Shown here: one piece after another, positions 26,492-35,285 of the stretch
Layout of the letters: every line of letters starts with the position of its first letter
Position numbering within the stretch: the stretch's first letter is position 1
NCBI GenBank assembly: GCA_020630675.1
Contig: JAHDIR010000019.1
Span: 1-49,807, forward strand
From: Bdellovibrionales bacterium
Lineage (GTDB): Bacteria; Bdellovibrionota; Bdellovibrionia; Bdellovibrionales; UBA1609
Length of the DNA stretch: 49,807 nucleotides
Reading direction: 5' to 3'
Translations under genes and position numbers: made by a program
Notes under the pieces: model-generated
Told to the model about the DNA's origin: nothing
Seen by the model: the letters and a program-made list of their open reading frames with translations, nothing else
Databases searched by the model: none

Positions 26492-27705
26492 TTGAATTAA
26501 CAGGCAGTCAAAATAAAGCCTTGAAACTAAGTAATAAATTAAATGACTTCATAGTTAACAATCAGCCTCATTTTTTACATACATTAAGAAACAATGATCT
26601 TTTAAACGAACTGGCTGAGGTGGGTCAAACCCTGGCCTCTCAGGCAAAAACTCTTTGTTTGGTTGGCTTTGGCGGCAGCAGCTTGGGAGTTAAGGCCCTA
26701 TATAGTGCTATCAATTTCAAAAAGAAAGATCATAAAATTTTGTTTTTTGATAATATTGATGCATTTGATATTGAGCAAAAAATAAATTCTCTAGATTTAA
26801 AAGACTGTCATTGGCTGTTTATTACAAAAAGCGGAGAAACAGCAGAGGTTCAAGCTGTTATTAACTATGTTTCTCAAATTTACTCACAGTCTCAGCTTTC
26901 ATTAGCCAAAATTTCTACGGTCATTACCACCCTTAATAATAATACCATTCACAGTTGGGCTCAGGAAAATAAAGTTCCGTCTTACTCTTTACCAGAAGAT
27001 GTTGGTGGTCGTTTTTGTATATTCACATCATGTGGTCTTATTCCTATGGCTTTTATGGGCGCAGATCTTGTGCAATTTAAGCACGGAGCTTATTGGGCTA
27101 AAGAGCAACCGCAGCTAGTTTCTCAGCTTTGTAATGAGCTTTTATCTAGTTTTCAACGCGATGAGTGGATTCATCTTTATTGGAGCTATTCTGAGTCATT
27201 TTTAAGTTTTGGTTTATGGTTGCAGCAACTTTGGATGGAATCTTTAGGAAAAGAAAAAAACATTGATGGGCTGCCGGCTGAGCGAGTGAGCTCTTTATTT
27301 GTTGCTCGAGGTGTGAGTGACCAGCATTCTATATTACAGCAAATCTCTGACGGTCATAAAGATAAGTTTCTTGTTTTTATCGAGGACAATCGCTCTCAGC
27401 AAACAGGTGATTTATTAGAATCTTCTTTGTTTGAGTCACAAAAAAACCTTGTGGGCCAAAGTATAGGGCAGCTTTTAAAATTAGAAAAACAAGGAACAGT
27501 TGAAGCTTTACAGGAAAAAAACATTTCATGTTTAAGTTTAAAGTTAAAAGAAACAAATGAACAAAGTATGGCTGCACTAATGTCTATATATATGATGGCA
27601 GTTCTAGCTATTGCCGATGAGTTAAGAGTGAACCCTTTAAATCAGCCCGGCGTTGAGTCTAGCAAGAAGAAGACAAAAGAACTTCTTAGTAGACTAAATC
27701 GATAA
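26488..27705 (+). CDS. pgi: Glucose-6-phosphate isomerase
   Basis: This 405-aa SIS-fold enzyme interconverts glucose-6-phosphate and fructose-6-phosphate. Recognisable PGI segments are GFGGSSLGVKAL, ITKSGETAEVQA, DVGGRFCIFTSCGLIP and the later GVSDQHSILQQ. It is shorter than the roughly 550-aa enterobacterial enzyme and in the range of compact bacterial forms. The true start is the ATG at 26488 overlapping the preceding stop (ATGA), not the frame opening at 26446. Confidence 0.88.
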   Translation: MIELTGSQNKALKLSNKLNDFIVNNQPHFLHTLRNNDLLNELAEVGQTLASQAKTLCLVGFGGSSLGVKALYSAINFKKKDHKILFFDNIDAFDIEQKINSLDLKDCHWLFITKSGETAEVQAVINYVSQIYSQSQLSLAKISTVITTLNNNTIHSWAQENKVPSYSLPEDVGGRFCIFTSCGLIPMAFMGADLVQFKHGAYWAKEQPQLVSQLCNELLSSFQRDEWIHLYWSYSESFLSFGLWLQQLWMESLGKEKNIDGLPAERVSSLFVARGVSDQHSILQQISDGHKDKFLVFIEDNRSQQTGDLLESSLFESQKNLVGQSIGQLLKLEKQGTVEALQEKNISCLSLKLKETNEQSMAALMSIYMMAVLAIADELRVNPLNQPGVESSKKKTKELLSRLNR

Positions 27706-27718
27706 GTTTTTTTAAAAT
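27690..27718 (+). promoter_or_regulatory. Sigma-70-like promoter placed for a leaderless cyclase mRNA
   Basis: TAGACT (27690-27695), 17 nt, TAAAAT (27713-27718). Six bases later comes the ATG at 27725, so +1 would be the A of the start codon. No SD is present. Confidence 0.45.
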
Positions 27719-27724
27719 AATTAC

Positions 27725-28663
27725 ATGAGCGAATTTGATGATGATGCAACTGAGCTAGAGAAAACCAGTGTAGTTCAAAGCGAAACATTTAAATTAAGGT
27801 TAGCCGAGGCAGGCAATGCCCCCCCTTGTTTGGTTTTATTGGTTGGGCCAGCAAATACAGTGGGCCGTCAATGGCCTATTGAAGAAACGGACAGTGTCAT
27901 TGGCCGTGCCATTTCTGCTCATATTAGTGTTGATGACGGAAGTGTAAGCAAGTCTCACTCAAAGCTCTCTTTGGCAGCTGGAGAGGTCAGTATTATTGAT
28001 CTTGAATCAACGAACAAAACAATTGTAAACGGCGAAATGTTAGTTCCCTTAACTCCAAGAAAACTAACTAACAATGACCAAATTAAATTGGGTAATATTA
28101 TTTTTAAATTTTTAGAGCGTGGTAATATTGAAACGGTTTCAACAGCTCAAACTTATGATCGAGCAATGATTGACCCATTAACTCAAATTCATAATAAAGG
28201 GGCTTTAGAGCACAAAGGTATTGAGTACTTTAAAAAGTCTCAGCTTTTAGATATTCCATTTAGTATTGTCACTTTTGATATTGATCACTTTAAGCAAGTG
28301 AACGACACTCATGGGCACTCGGCCGGCGACTATATCCTGAAGGGCTTAGCTACAAATGTTCGAGATAAGTTAATTCGTGGTAATGATTTATTTGCTCGAT
28401 CTGGTGGCGAAGAGTTTACACTATTACTTCTTGGAAGTGACTGTCACCAAGCCGAAGACATTGCCGAAAGAATTAGAGTTACTATTGAGGAAAAAGATTT
28501 TACTTTCCAAAATGTAAAAATCCCAGTCACAATTTCTTTAGGAGTTTCAACTAAACATACTTCAGACCACTCTTGGTTAGATGTATTTGATCGTGCTGAC
28601 CAAGCATTGTATCAGTCTAAAAAAGGTGGAAGAAACAAAGTAAGTACTTTAGTAAAGTCTTAA
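27725..28663 (+). CDS. dgcB: FHA-GGDEF diguanylate cyclase, DgcB-like
   Basis: This 312-aa cyclase is predicted to make cyclic di-GMP. An acidic N-terminal tail with Thr9 and Thr14 precedes an FHA domain (Gly60-Arg61, Ser75 and His78, Asn97, Gly103) that binds phosphothreonine. A GGDEF domain follows, with DIDHFKQVNDTHGH and the active GGEEF at 227-231. The product-inhibition I-site RxxD (Arg218-Asp221) is five residues before it. Bdellovibrio DgcB has the same architecture, is needed for prey invasion and is reported to bind its own phosphorylated N-terminal tail. Orthology here is inferred from architecture, not from a search. It follows pgi by 19 nt. Confidence 0.85.
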   Translation: MSEFDDDATELEKTSVVQSETFKLRLAEAGNAPPCLVLLVGPANTVGRQWPIEETDSVIGRAISAHISVDDGSVSKSHSKLSLAAGEVSIIDLESTNKTIVNGEMLVPLTPRKLTNNDQIKLGNIIFKFLERGNIETVSTAQTYDRAMIDPLTQIHNKGALEHKGIEYFKKSQLLDIPFSIVTFDIDHFKQVNDTHGHSAGDYILKGLATNVRDKLIRGNDLFARSGGEEFTLLLLGSDCHQAEDIAERIRVTIEEKDFTFQNVKIPVTISLGVSTKHTSDHSWLDVFDRADQALYQSKKGGRNKVSTLVKS

Positions 28664-28687
28664 AATAAACATTTAAGAGGAAAATAT

Positions 28688-28819
28688 ATGATTAAAGCCC
28701 TTGTGCTCACCTTAACTATCGTCACTGTTGTTTTTGCACTCTTTCAAAATTGTAGTAGTGACTATATTGCTTTATTTAAAAGTGATTCTCAAAAAACATA
28801 CGATATTTCTAATAAGTAA
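28688..28819 (+). CDS. 43-aa small lipoprotein-like peptide
   Basis: This short ORF has a good SD (AGAGGAAAA) before the ATG, 24 nt after the cyclase stop. The peptide has a Lys then a hydrophobic stretch (LVLTLTIVTVVFALF) ending QNC, resembling a lipobox, then about 20 polar residues. It could be a small lipoprotein or single-pass peptide co-transcribed with the cyclase. Layout and composition support it; homology is unknown. Confidence 0.5.
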   Translation: MIKALVLTLTIVTVVFALFQNCSSDYIALFKSDSQKTYDISNK

Positions 28820-28886
28820 GAATTAAAAATTAAAAAATCCTTTAAAAATCTCTGAAAACATAATGATTTTAATTTAGTAAGACATT

Positions 28887-28915
28887 TTGTCACCACGTTA
28901 AATGGCATTTATATT
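28887..28915 (+). promoter_or_regulatory. Sigma-70 promoter of the ECF sigma gene
   Basis: TTGTCA (28887-28892), 17 nt, TATATT (28910-28915). The predicted transcript start is near 28922, giving a leader of about 110 nt. Confidence 0.6.
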
Positions 28916-28930
28916 GCAATATTTAAGGCT

Positions 28931-28964
28931 AGCTGAAAGGCTGGGGGCAAGATGCCACCATATT
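28931..28964 (+). other. Structured leader upstream of the ECF sigma gene
   Basis: Two adjacent stem-loops lie in the predicted 5' leader. AGCT-GAAA-GGCT (28931-28942) has a GNRA-type tetraloop. A stronger hairpin at 28942-28960 has seven base pairs with one mismatch and an AGA loop, followed by TATTTTC. It could end transcripts from the 43-aa ORF or act as an attenuator; no known riboswitch class fits fully. Confidence 0.4.
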
Positions 28965-29031
28965 TTCAAAACCAAGAAGTAGTTTTTCATCTGTGCTTAT
29001 CTGCATACTTTTTCTAGGAAGGGGGTAAGCT

Positions 29032-29634
29032 GTGTGTGTTGATAGTTGTTTAGTCGAAGGAGTAAAAAGAGGAGACCATCAAGCGTTTACAACTATTGTT
29101 AAAAAGTATCGTCCTTTGTTGTTAAAATTTTGCTATCGTTTAACAAAAGATATGCAAGCTTCAGAAGACATAGTTCAAGACAGTTTTGTAAAAACGTACA
29201 ATAAAATTGATTCTTTTGAGGGGAGATCATCTTTTAAAAATTGGTTGTTTAAAATTACGGTTAATACTTTGAGAAATAAAATGAGAAAAACATCAAGAAG
29301 TTTTCTAAGTTTGGATCGGTTAAGTTTTATTTCTACAGAAGCAAAAAGTGAAGCCAATTTGTTAAATAAACAACTTCAGGTGCTTATATTAAGTGAAGTT
29401 AGTCAGCTTCCAGACAAACAAAAAAAAGCACTTACGTTACGTATATATGACAATATGAGTTTTAAAGAGATATCTCAAATTATGGATTGTCCATATGATA
29501 CAGCAAAAGCAAACTACAGGCATGGTTTGTTAAAATTGAGAAAACGTTTTGAAACAGCACAGGAGCTAAAAAATTATAAGTTATTTTTTATTGAAAGTTT
29601 TAAAAAAGTCATCCCAAAGTTTGAGTTGAACTAA
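29032..29634 (+). CDS. ECF-type RNA polymerase sigma factor
   Basis: This 200-aa protein of the sigma-70 family, ECF type, directs RNA polymerase to an alternative promoter set. Region 2 is clear (EDIVQDSFVKTYNKIDSFEG and NWLFKITVNTLRNKMRK). Region 4 has a helix-turn-helix (MSFKEISQIMDCPYDTAKAN) after LPDKQKKALTLR. The start is a GTG at 29032 after AGGGGG. No anti-sigma factor with a zinc-binding domain is adjacent; a 56-aa membrane peptide follows instead. Control is likely through its own long leader. Confidence 0.87.
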   Translation: MCVDSCLVEGVKRGDHQAFTTIVKKYRPLLLKFCYRLTKDMQASEDIVQDSFVKTYNKIDSFEGRSSFKNWLFKITVNTLRNKMRKTSRSFLSLDRLSFISTEAKSEANLLNKQLQVLILSEVSQLPDKQKKALTLRIYDNMSFKEISQIMDCPYDTAKANYRHGLLKLRKRFETAQELKNYKLFFIESFKKVIPKFELN

Positions 29635-29659
29635 AATTTTAATTTTATGTGGGTTAATT

Positions 29660-29830
29660 ATGAGAAAAATTTTAAAATTAGGAAGTGCATATTTTGTATA
29701 TGAAATTTTTTTCGTCACTATGATTTTTGTGGTTTTATTTTTACTTGCCTCTCACAGTATTCCCGAGAAAACTCAGGAAAATTGTGATACTTTGACGGGT
29801 TCTTGTGTCAGTATGAATATTGATAAATAG
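29660..29830 (+). CDS. 56-aa single-pass membrane peptide after the sigma gene
   Basis: This ORF starts 25 nt after the sigma factor stop. The peptide has one strong membrane segment (FFVTMIFVVLFLLAS, about residues 17-31) and a short C-terminal part with two cysteines (NCDTLTGSC). The SD is weak (GTGGG). It could be a small regulator or partner of the sigma factor, but it is much shorter than usual anti-sigma proteins, so function is unassigned. Confidence 0.42.
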   Translation: MRKILKLGSAYFVYEIFFVTMIFVVLFLLASHSIPEKTQENCDTLTGSCVSMNIDK

Positions 29831-29899
29831 TAAAACTTAAGAGTATCTTTCTTTTGTTGAGAGCTCAGCTAAAAAAATATTTTTCTGATAATGTATCGC

Positions 29900-31438
29900 C
29901 TAAGGGTAATGTTCAGAACAAATATTTACACTATTTTGAGCTTTAGCCAATGTTAATAAATTAGAGTAATCTGAGCTCGATAGCTGTAATATACGACTAA
30001 ACTTCTTGGGGTCTTTCACCTCGCAAATTTCTGTGCCTGTATGAACTAATACGGCACCTTTAAAGCCTTGTTGTATGTATTGTCGTTTACGAAGAAAAAG
30101 GTTGGAAGTGTCAGCCGAATGATTGTTTTCTATAAGAGTCGATACAAAATTGTGAATCGAAGTTGTTCTTGGAGGGAGGCTCACTGCAGGTGAGAGGGTG
30201 GCTTCGTAGATGGCTTGACTACATATGTGGATTTGCCCTTGATTTTTACCTAGGTCTAAAAGCTTTTGATAAAGAAAGTCCGACAATTCATTAATACGTT
30301 TAAATTTATTGGTGTCTTTAATTTCACAAACTTCATTCTCGCTGAGTACCAAAACTTTTCCCATAAAACCCATGCCAATATGTTGACGGAACTTTTCAAT
30401 GGCATAAAAATTTTGCGCAGGTTCTGGGTGAATAACTTCACCAACCTCTTGCCCTAAAGGGTTTTGACCCGTTGTAATGTTAATAGGTGTATTGTCAGTT
30501 GTTGAGTTATCAAAAAGAGGATATTCAATATAAGGTAAGTCACCAGATCCATAAATGACTTTTAGTGCGCTTAAATCTTTTTCAGAAAGCTTTTCTCTTT
30601 GTCCTAATCGTGCCACATCAATATTGATATCTACCGGTGCTATGGTTTTGCTAGAATTTTTACTAAAGCTATATGCACTATAGTGCATGATAGAATCGTA
30701 GTCATAAGAGCCAATATCATTTGATAAAATTTGACTTCGAGTAAAATTATGAAGTTTTTCAGGGGTTATATTTTCTTGATAAACGCGAATATAGCGATCT
30801 CGATCAAAGCGGTTGTGCTCATGAGCTAGGCCAGCTGCATGCATAAACTCATGCTTTAAGTTACCAGTGGAAATAACAGAGGCCATTGTTAGCTCTTGAC
30901 GGCCACCAATCATTCCCAGCCAAGAGGCATAATAATCAGCACCCATGACTTCAATATAGTTTTGAACTTGATCAGATGAACCTATAAGAGTGTATCGTAA
31001 CTTAATATTGTTATCTTTTAGTCTTTTATTTATTTGGTTTATACTATTTATTACTGCATTTTTTTGCCAATGGCTTAAGTCTGGTGAAAGCATTGTAGGA
31101 ATTTCTTCATTAGTCCATTGGCGGCCACTTTTCAAAGCATGAAACGCTTGACCCTTAAAAGCATCTTTAGAGTGTCCAACTTTTTCTATGAATAAATTAT
31201 CTACTCCAGAAACTTCGGGGCTGATGGCAAGAATTATATCACCTTGAACAACAGCTTTACCTTGAATGTTTTCATATTGAATATGCTCATTGACGAGGTT
31301 ATCATTTTCATCATAGGTAGAAATAGATAAAAGTCGATTTGAGTCAGAAATATTTTCTTTGTTATTTGGCGAGCCGCAGTTATTGAAAAAGAGGCTGACA
31401 GAAGTTCCAAGCACTAAATAGACAATAAAGTTTCTCAT
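29900..31438 (-). CDS. Astacin-type (M12A) metalloprotease lipoprotein
   Basis: This 512-aa secreted zinc endopeptidase is lipid-anchored (signal ending FFNNC, Cys21). The astacin zinc site HEFMHAAGLAHE has His196, Glu197, His200 and His206, and the Met-turn is SIMHY (249-253), with Tyr253 as the expected fifth ligand. After the catalytic domain are two copies of a 60-residue module (about 355-415 and 455-512). Each has GFxGxVLV, a V/I-C-E-I/V-K-D core and ends in ICS. The start at 31438 is chosen for GGGGAT upstream and the signal peptide; the open frame to 31498 is not used. It is likely an extracellular protease acting on prey or matrix proteins. Confidence 0.85.
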   Translation of the reverse strand: MRNFIVYLVLGTSVSLFFNNCGSPNNKENISDSNRLLSISTYDENDNLVNEHIQYENIQGKAVVQGDIILAISPEVSGVDNLFIEKVGHSKDAFKGQAFHALKSGRQWTNEEIPTMLSPDLSHWQKNAVINSINQINKRLKDNNIKLRYTLIGSSDQVQNYIEVMGADYYASWLGMIGGRQELTMASVISTGNLKHEFMHAAGLAHEHNRFDRDRYIRVYQENITPEKLHNFTRSQILSNDIGSYDYDSIMHYSAYSFSKNSSKTIAPVDINIDVARLGQREKLSEKDLSALKVIYGSGDLPYIEYPLFDNSTTDNTPINITTGQNPLGQEVGEVIHPEPAQNFYAIEKFRQHIGMGFMGKVLVLSENEVCEIKDTNKFKRINELSDFLYQKLLDLGKNQGQIHICSQAIYEATLSPAVSLPPRTTSIHNFVSTLIENNHSADTSNLFLRKRQYIQQGFKGAVLVHTGTEICEVKDPKKFSRILQLSSSDYSNLLTLAKAQNSVNICSEHYP

Positions 31439-31498
31439 TTTGATCCCCGGTTTTATAATGTTACACTTCATACAGTTACAATAAATATACCACGCCAA

Positions 31499-31684
31499 GG
31501 ACGATCTACGGTGACTTTATTGGACATCACTTAAACAGCTGTCTATTTTAAATAATGATCGGTGAAATAGTAACGTTGAGAATAAAAAAAGAGTTTCTCT
31601 ATATGAGACTAAAAGGCCACTAAACAATATGTTTGGAGTGGTCTTTAGAAGGTTTTTGTAAGTTGGTCACTTAAAATAAATTTC
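31499..31684. other. Gap between protease and SulP genes
   Basis: This 186-nt AT-rich gap should contain the promoter of the minus-strand protease. No convincing box pair stands out. A 10-bp inverted repeat (31665-31675 and 31688-31697, GGTCACT/AGTGACC) spans the end of the SulP gene and may mark or protect its 3' end. Confidence 0.35.
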
Positions 31685-33274
31685 TTATTTAGTGACCTGA
31701 TGTTTACGATAGTTATCAATGCTTAAAAAATAGTTGGGATCTTCTAAAACATTCACATCACAAATTTTATGAGCTTTTTTGATAAGGCGGGTACAGTCTT
31801 TACTTAAGTAGCGAAGGTGAACATTTTTTCCCATTTTTTGATAGTTCTCGGCCACCTTATTAATGGCTTCAATGGCAGATAAATCCATAATTCGAGAATC
31901 TTTAAAGTCAATGACAACTTCGAGAGGGTCTTCTTCATATTCAAATTTAGTTAGAAATAGTGTGGTAGAACCAAAAAATAAAGGCCCGTAGATTTCATAG
32001 TGAGGTATGCCGTGCTCGTCGACGGTTTTGCGAGCTCTAATTCGAAGGGCATTTTCCCATGAAAATAATAAGGCTGAAATAATAACGCCAGCAAACACAG
32101 CAATGGCTAAGTCAAAGGCCACTGTCATGCCTGTGACAATAGCAATAATGGCTATATCCCATTTAGGAACCTTATTTAAAATGTTAAACGTGCTCCAGGC
32201 AAAAGTTTTAAAAACAACAAAAAACATCACTCCTACAAGGGCTGCTATGGGCACGGCCTCGATATAGCTAGAAGCAAACAAGATAAAACCCAGTAATGTG
32301 ATTGAGGCTACAATTCCTGACAGTCGACCTCGGCCTCCGGAGGTTATATTAATTATACTTTGGCCAATCATAGCACAGCCACCCATGCCACCAAAAATTC
32401 CATTTAAAAAATTAGCAAACCCCTGAGCCATACATTCCTTGTTTCCACGGCCACGGGTTTGAGTGAGCTCATCAATGAGGTTTAAGGTCATGAGGGATTC
32501 AATTAGGCCAATGGCAGCTAAAATGAGGGCGTATGGAGTTATAAACCATAAAGTCTCTAAGTTAATAGGCACTTGAGGCCAGGCAAAGCTGGGAAGTCCG
32601 GCTTTAATGCTGTCACCACCACTTTGTTGGATAAAAGACAATACCGTCGCAGTGGGAATGTTCATGAATATTACTATTAATGTAACTATAAGAATTGAAA
32701 TTAAGGCCCCAGGCGCTTTTTTACTAATTATAGGGGTCAAAAACATAATAGCTAAGGTCAAAGCCACTAAACCAAGCATTGTCCATAGGCTTTGTCCTTG
32801 AATCCAAGACCCATTTTCTTTGAACATATTGAGTTGTGAAAGAAAAATGACAATAGCCAATCCGTTGACAAATCCCATCATAACAGGGCGAGGGACTAAG
32901 CGAATAAATTTACCGAGCTTAAAAATTCCGGCTAAAACTTGGAAAACTCCAACGAGCAATAACGTAATAAATAAGTACTGTACACCAGTGGCTTCGCCAG
33001 CAACACCCATGGCATTACCTTCTGTCACCAAGCTAACCATAACAACAGCCATGGCTCCAGTAGCTCCAGAAATCATTCCCGGTCGCCCGCCAAACAATGA
33101 GGTGATTAAACACATGATAAAGGCTCCGTACAAGCCTATAATGGGAGAAACGCTGGCAACAAAGGCAAAAGCAACAGCTTCAGGCACAAGAGCTAAGGCA
33201 ACTGTTACGCCAGAAAATATATCAGCTTGGGCACTGGATTCCTTGGGAAGTAAAAAATTTTTAACAGAACTCAT
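31685..33274 (-). CDS. SulP family anion transporter with STAS domain
   Basis: This 529-aa inner-membrane permease of the SulP/SLC26 family moves sulfate, bicarbonate or other anions with Na+ or H+. The N-terminal domain has the family signature ([27 protein letters not shown]) and about 10-14 hydrophobic segments up to residue 400. The last 110 residues form a cytoplasmic STAS domain ([19 protein letters not shown]). An SD-like AAGGACG precedes the ATG. BicA-type bicarbonate transporters share this design, but the substrate is not readable from sequence. Confidence 0.9.
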   Translation of the reverse strand: MSSVKNFLLPKESSAQADIFSGVTVALALVPEAVAFAFVASVSPIIGLYGAFIMCLITSLFGGRPGMISGATGAMAVVMVSLVTEGNAMGVAGEATGVQYLFITLLLVGVFQVLAGIFKLGKFIRLVPRPVMMGFVNGLAIVIFLSQLNMFKENGSWIQGQSLWTMLGLVALTLAIMFLTPIISKKAPGALISILIVTLIVIFMNIPTATVLSFIQQSGGDSIKAGLPSFAWPQVPINLETLWFITPYALILAAIGLIESLMTLNLIDELTQTRGRGNKECMAQGFANFLNGIFGGMGGCAMIGQSIINITSGGRGRLSGIVASITLLGFILFASSYIEAVPIAALVGVMFFVVFKTFAWSTFNILNKVPKWDIAIIAIVTGMTVAFDLAIAVFAGVIISALLFSWENALRIRARKTVDEHGIPHYEIYGPLFFGSTTLFLTKFEYEEDPLEVVIDFKDSRIMDLSAIEAINKVAENYQKMGKNVHLRYLSKDCTRLIKKAHKICDVNVLEDPNYFLSIDNYRKHQVTK

Positions 33275-33480
33275 GGTTGTCGTCCTTTATGGAGAGTATT
33301 TAGTTTTTGGTGAAAATAAAAAAAGACCCCTAGAAGCCTATCATTTGCTCAAAATTAAATCACCGTATATATTAGACAGTATCTCTTACAGGGCTTACTT
33401 ATTTAAAGCTAGAAAAATTTAAAAGAATTGAAAGTGTAATTTCTATATAGTGTATTATTTGGATTTTAAGTCGTTGCTCT

Positions 33481-35079
33481 CTACTGCTCGGGTATAATTG
33501 CTAAACAAACATTCTCAGAAGGTACTGTGCCGGTGACAACCGATGGAGAATTATCTTTTTTTAAATTTTGATCAAAAACTTGTGAAACTTCACTCCAGCC
33601 TAGTGTCGCAATTTGATCTGAATTGAGATGGTTTATAACAAAACTAGAGACAGCCCCTTGGTTTCGACTGAATTTATCTTTCACAAAGTTCAAAAAACCT
33701 TCAGAATTATAGTAAATATATTGACCAAACTTATTAGTTGTAAGTAGGTCTTTTTTTATGGTCCTAAGCATTTTATTTAACTCTTCATCATTGATATATT
33801 CATGTTGACCTAAAGAAATAATATTTAAAATTTCTTCTTGGAGAGTTAGAGACTTTTCTTTTTTAACTTCTTGTCCAATTGGTTCACTTTTTTGAGCTAT
33901 TTGGCGAGTCAAATCATGCCAGCCTAAATCACCGAATTCATAGGGGCTCAGGTAAATGTTTACAAATCTCAAAGTACGGGCGACGTCACCGTTGAATTTT
34001 TTTTGAGCGTAATCTCTAAACCCTTGGATATTGGCATGTTGATAATCACCAAACCTATTAGTTGCTAAGATTTCCTCGCGAACAGCTCTAAACCTTTGAG
34101 AAGATCCCGAAATCAATTTAGACCAACCTATGCTAGATGCCAAAAAGTCAGGCGGCACTCTTTCTGTAAAGTGAGATAAAGCCAATTCCATATCTCCATT
34201 GGTAAAAACATCGGCGTATTCAGCTTGGCCTTTTTTATGCAAGAAAGTTAGGTGGTACTCATTGCTTTTTTCATCATATGAAAACAAAAATTGAAAGACT
34301 TCTTTGTTCAGTTTGGAAAAATTGTTATCTAAAGTCCATTCTAATGATTTAAATATTTTTTTACTTAATGTTGCTCGAACATTCTTAATAGATTTACTAA
34401 TGTTTCCGTCGTAGTTGAGGGCCGCATATATAGCAGACCCAAGCACCCCTTTGTAAACGAGCTGATCGTTGGGGCCTTTTTCAGTCGCTCTGATCATTTC
34501 TTCATAAAATTCAGTCGTGGTTCCGTTGTAAATTGCTGGCCATTTTAATTCTTTTTTTGGGGCGGATGTAAGAACTGCAGCTGCATTTTTATAACCTCGA
34601 TAAATTTTACTGGAATAATGAAGGTCAATAAAACTGGTTAAGCCCTCGGTACTTTCGTAAATAAGAAGGCCATCATTGTTTCTTTCGGTTAATAACTTTT
34701 TGTCTCTAAGGTATTCTCCTGGCGATCCATTGTAACTAGAGCCCCAATTGAGTTGGTTAAACTTTTCTTTTCCGAGAGCTTTTCTAACATAAATAAAAGC
34801 AACATCCATTTTTGAATCAAAAATAGTTTCAGAAATATGAAAGTACCCTTCAGTTCCTGTTTTTTCATCTGTAGTCATGGCATCGATCATACTTTTAATT
34901 TCTTGCAAGTTAGGATATTTCGATGGGCGAGTGGCATAACAGGTTGAGGTGATAAAAAAACTAACCAATATGTTAAAAATAAAGAGATAAAAAGAAGATG
35001 CATTAAAACACTGACAAAAAAAGAGCACACCAATGCCGCCCGTGCATTGAATATTTTTGTCATAAGGCTTTTTGTACAT
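33481..35079 (-). CDS. Secreted protein made of six tryptophan-ended repeats
   Basis: This 532-aa protein has a long N-terminal region with a hydrophobic export segment (about residues 30-48, FYLFIFNILVSFFITSTC). The rest consists of six degenerate repeats. Each ends in a Leu/Ile-x-Trp motif with Trp at 112, 180, 248, 319, 387 and 495, so most units are 68-71 residues and the last follows a 40-residue linker. Within a unit a Gly-x-Tyr segment and EG[FL]xxF precede a helix-rich stretch (for example GFRDYAQKKFNGDVARTLRF). I do not recognise a named family. AAGGAC precedes the ATG. Confidence 0.7.
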   Translation of the reverse strand: MYKKPYDKNIQCTGGIGVLFFCQCFNASSFYLFIFNILVSFFITSTCYATRPSKYPNLQEIKSMIDAMTTDEKTGTEGYFHISETIFDSKMDVAFIYVRKALGKEKFNQLNWGSSYNGSPGEYLRDKKLLTERNNDGLLIYESTEGLTSFIDLHYSSKIYRGYKNAAAVLTSAPKKELKWPAIYNGTTTEFYEEMIRATEKGPNDQLVYKGVLGSAIYAALNYDGNISKSIKNVRATLSKKIFKSLEWTLDNNFSKLNKEVFQFLFSYDEKSNEYHLTFLHKKGQAEYADVFTNGDMELALSHFTERVPPDFLASSIGWSKLISGSSQRFRAVREEILATNRFGDYQHANIQGFRDYAQKKFNGDVARTLRFVNIYLSPYEFGDLGWHDLTRQIAQKSEPIGQEVKKEKSLTLQEEILNIISLGQHEYINDEELNKMLRTIKKDLLTTNKFGQYIYYNSEGFLNFVKDKFSRNQGAVSSFVINHLNSDQIATLGWSEVSQVFDQNLKKDNSPSVVTGTVPSENVCLAIIPEQ

Positions 35080-35285
35080 TTCTTAAGTCCTTAATGGATG
35101 AGTGGCTCAATTTTTATTTAGGTTTGATAACCACTTACAATTATCATAAATGCCTAATTTTTATTAAAATATGGGGTTTGTTTGAAAAAAAATGATGAAT
35201 ACATAAGCAGAATTTATGGTGAATATCATGCTTAACCCTAATGAGATGAGCTTTCTATAAAGGAGTTTTTAGGTTCATTTTAGTT
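35080..35285. other. Gap between the repeat protein and the predicted aminopeptidase gene
   Basis: This AT-rich 206-nt gap contains no further ORF with an SD. It should hold the promoter of the minus-strand repeat protein, but none is clear. Confidence 0.3.

Noticed and set aside
28922-28975. Leader of the ECF sigma gene as a class I c-di-GMP (GEMM) riboswitch
   Set aside because: GAAA tetraloop followed by GGG, GCAA and GCCACC is reminiscent, but the upstream GCAAACC part and the second stem with its receptor are missing.
32820-33422. Long plus-strand open frame opposite the SulP gene
   Set aside because: It mirrors the coding frame of the transporter, has no SD or recognisable domain, and runs into the upstream gap.
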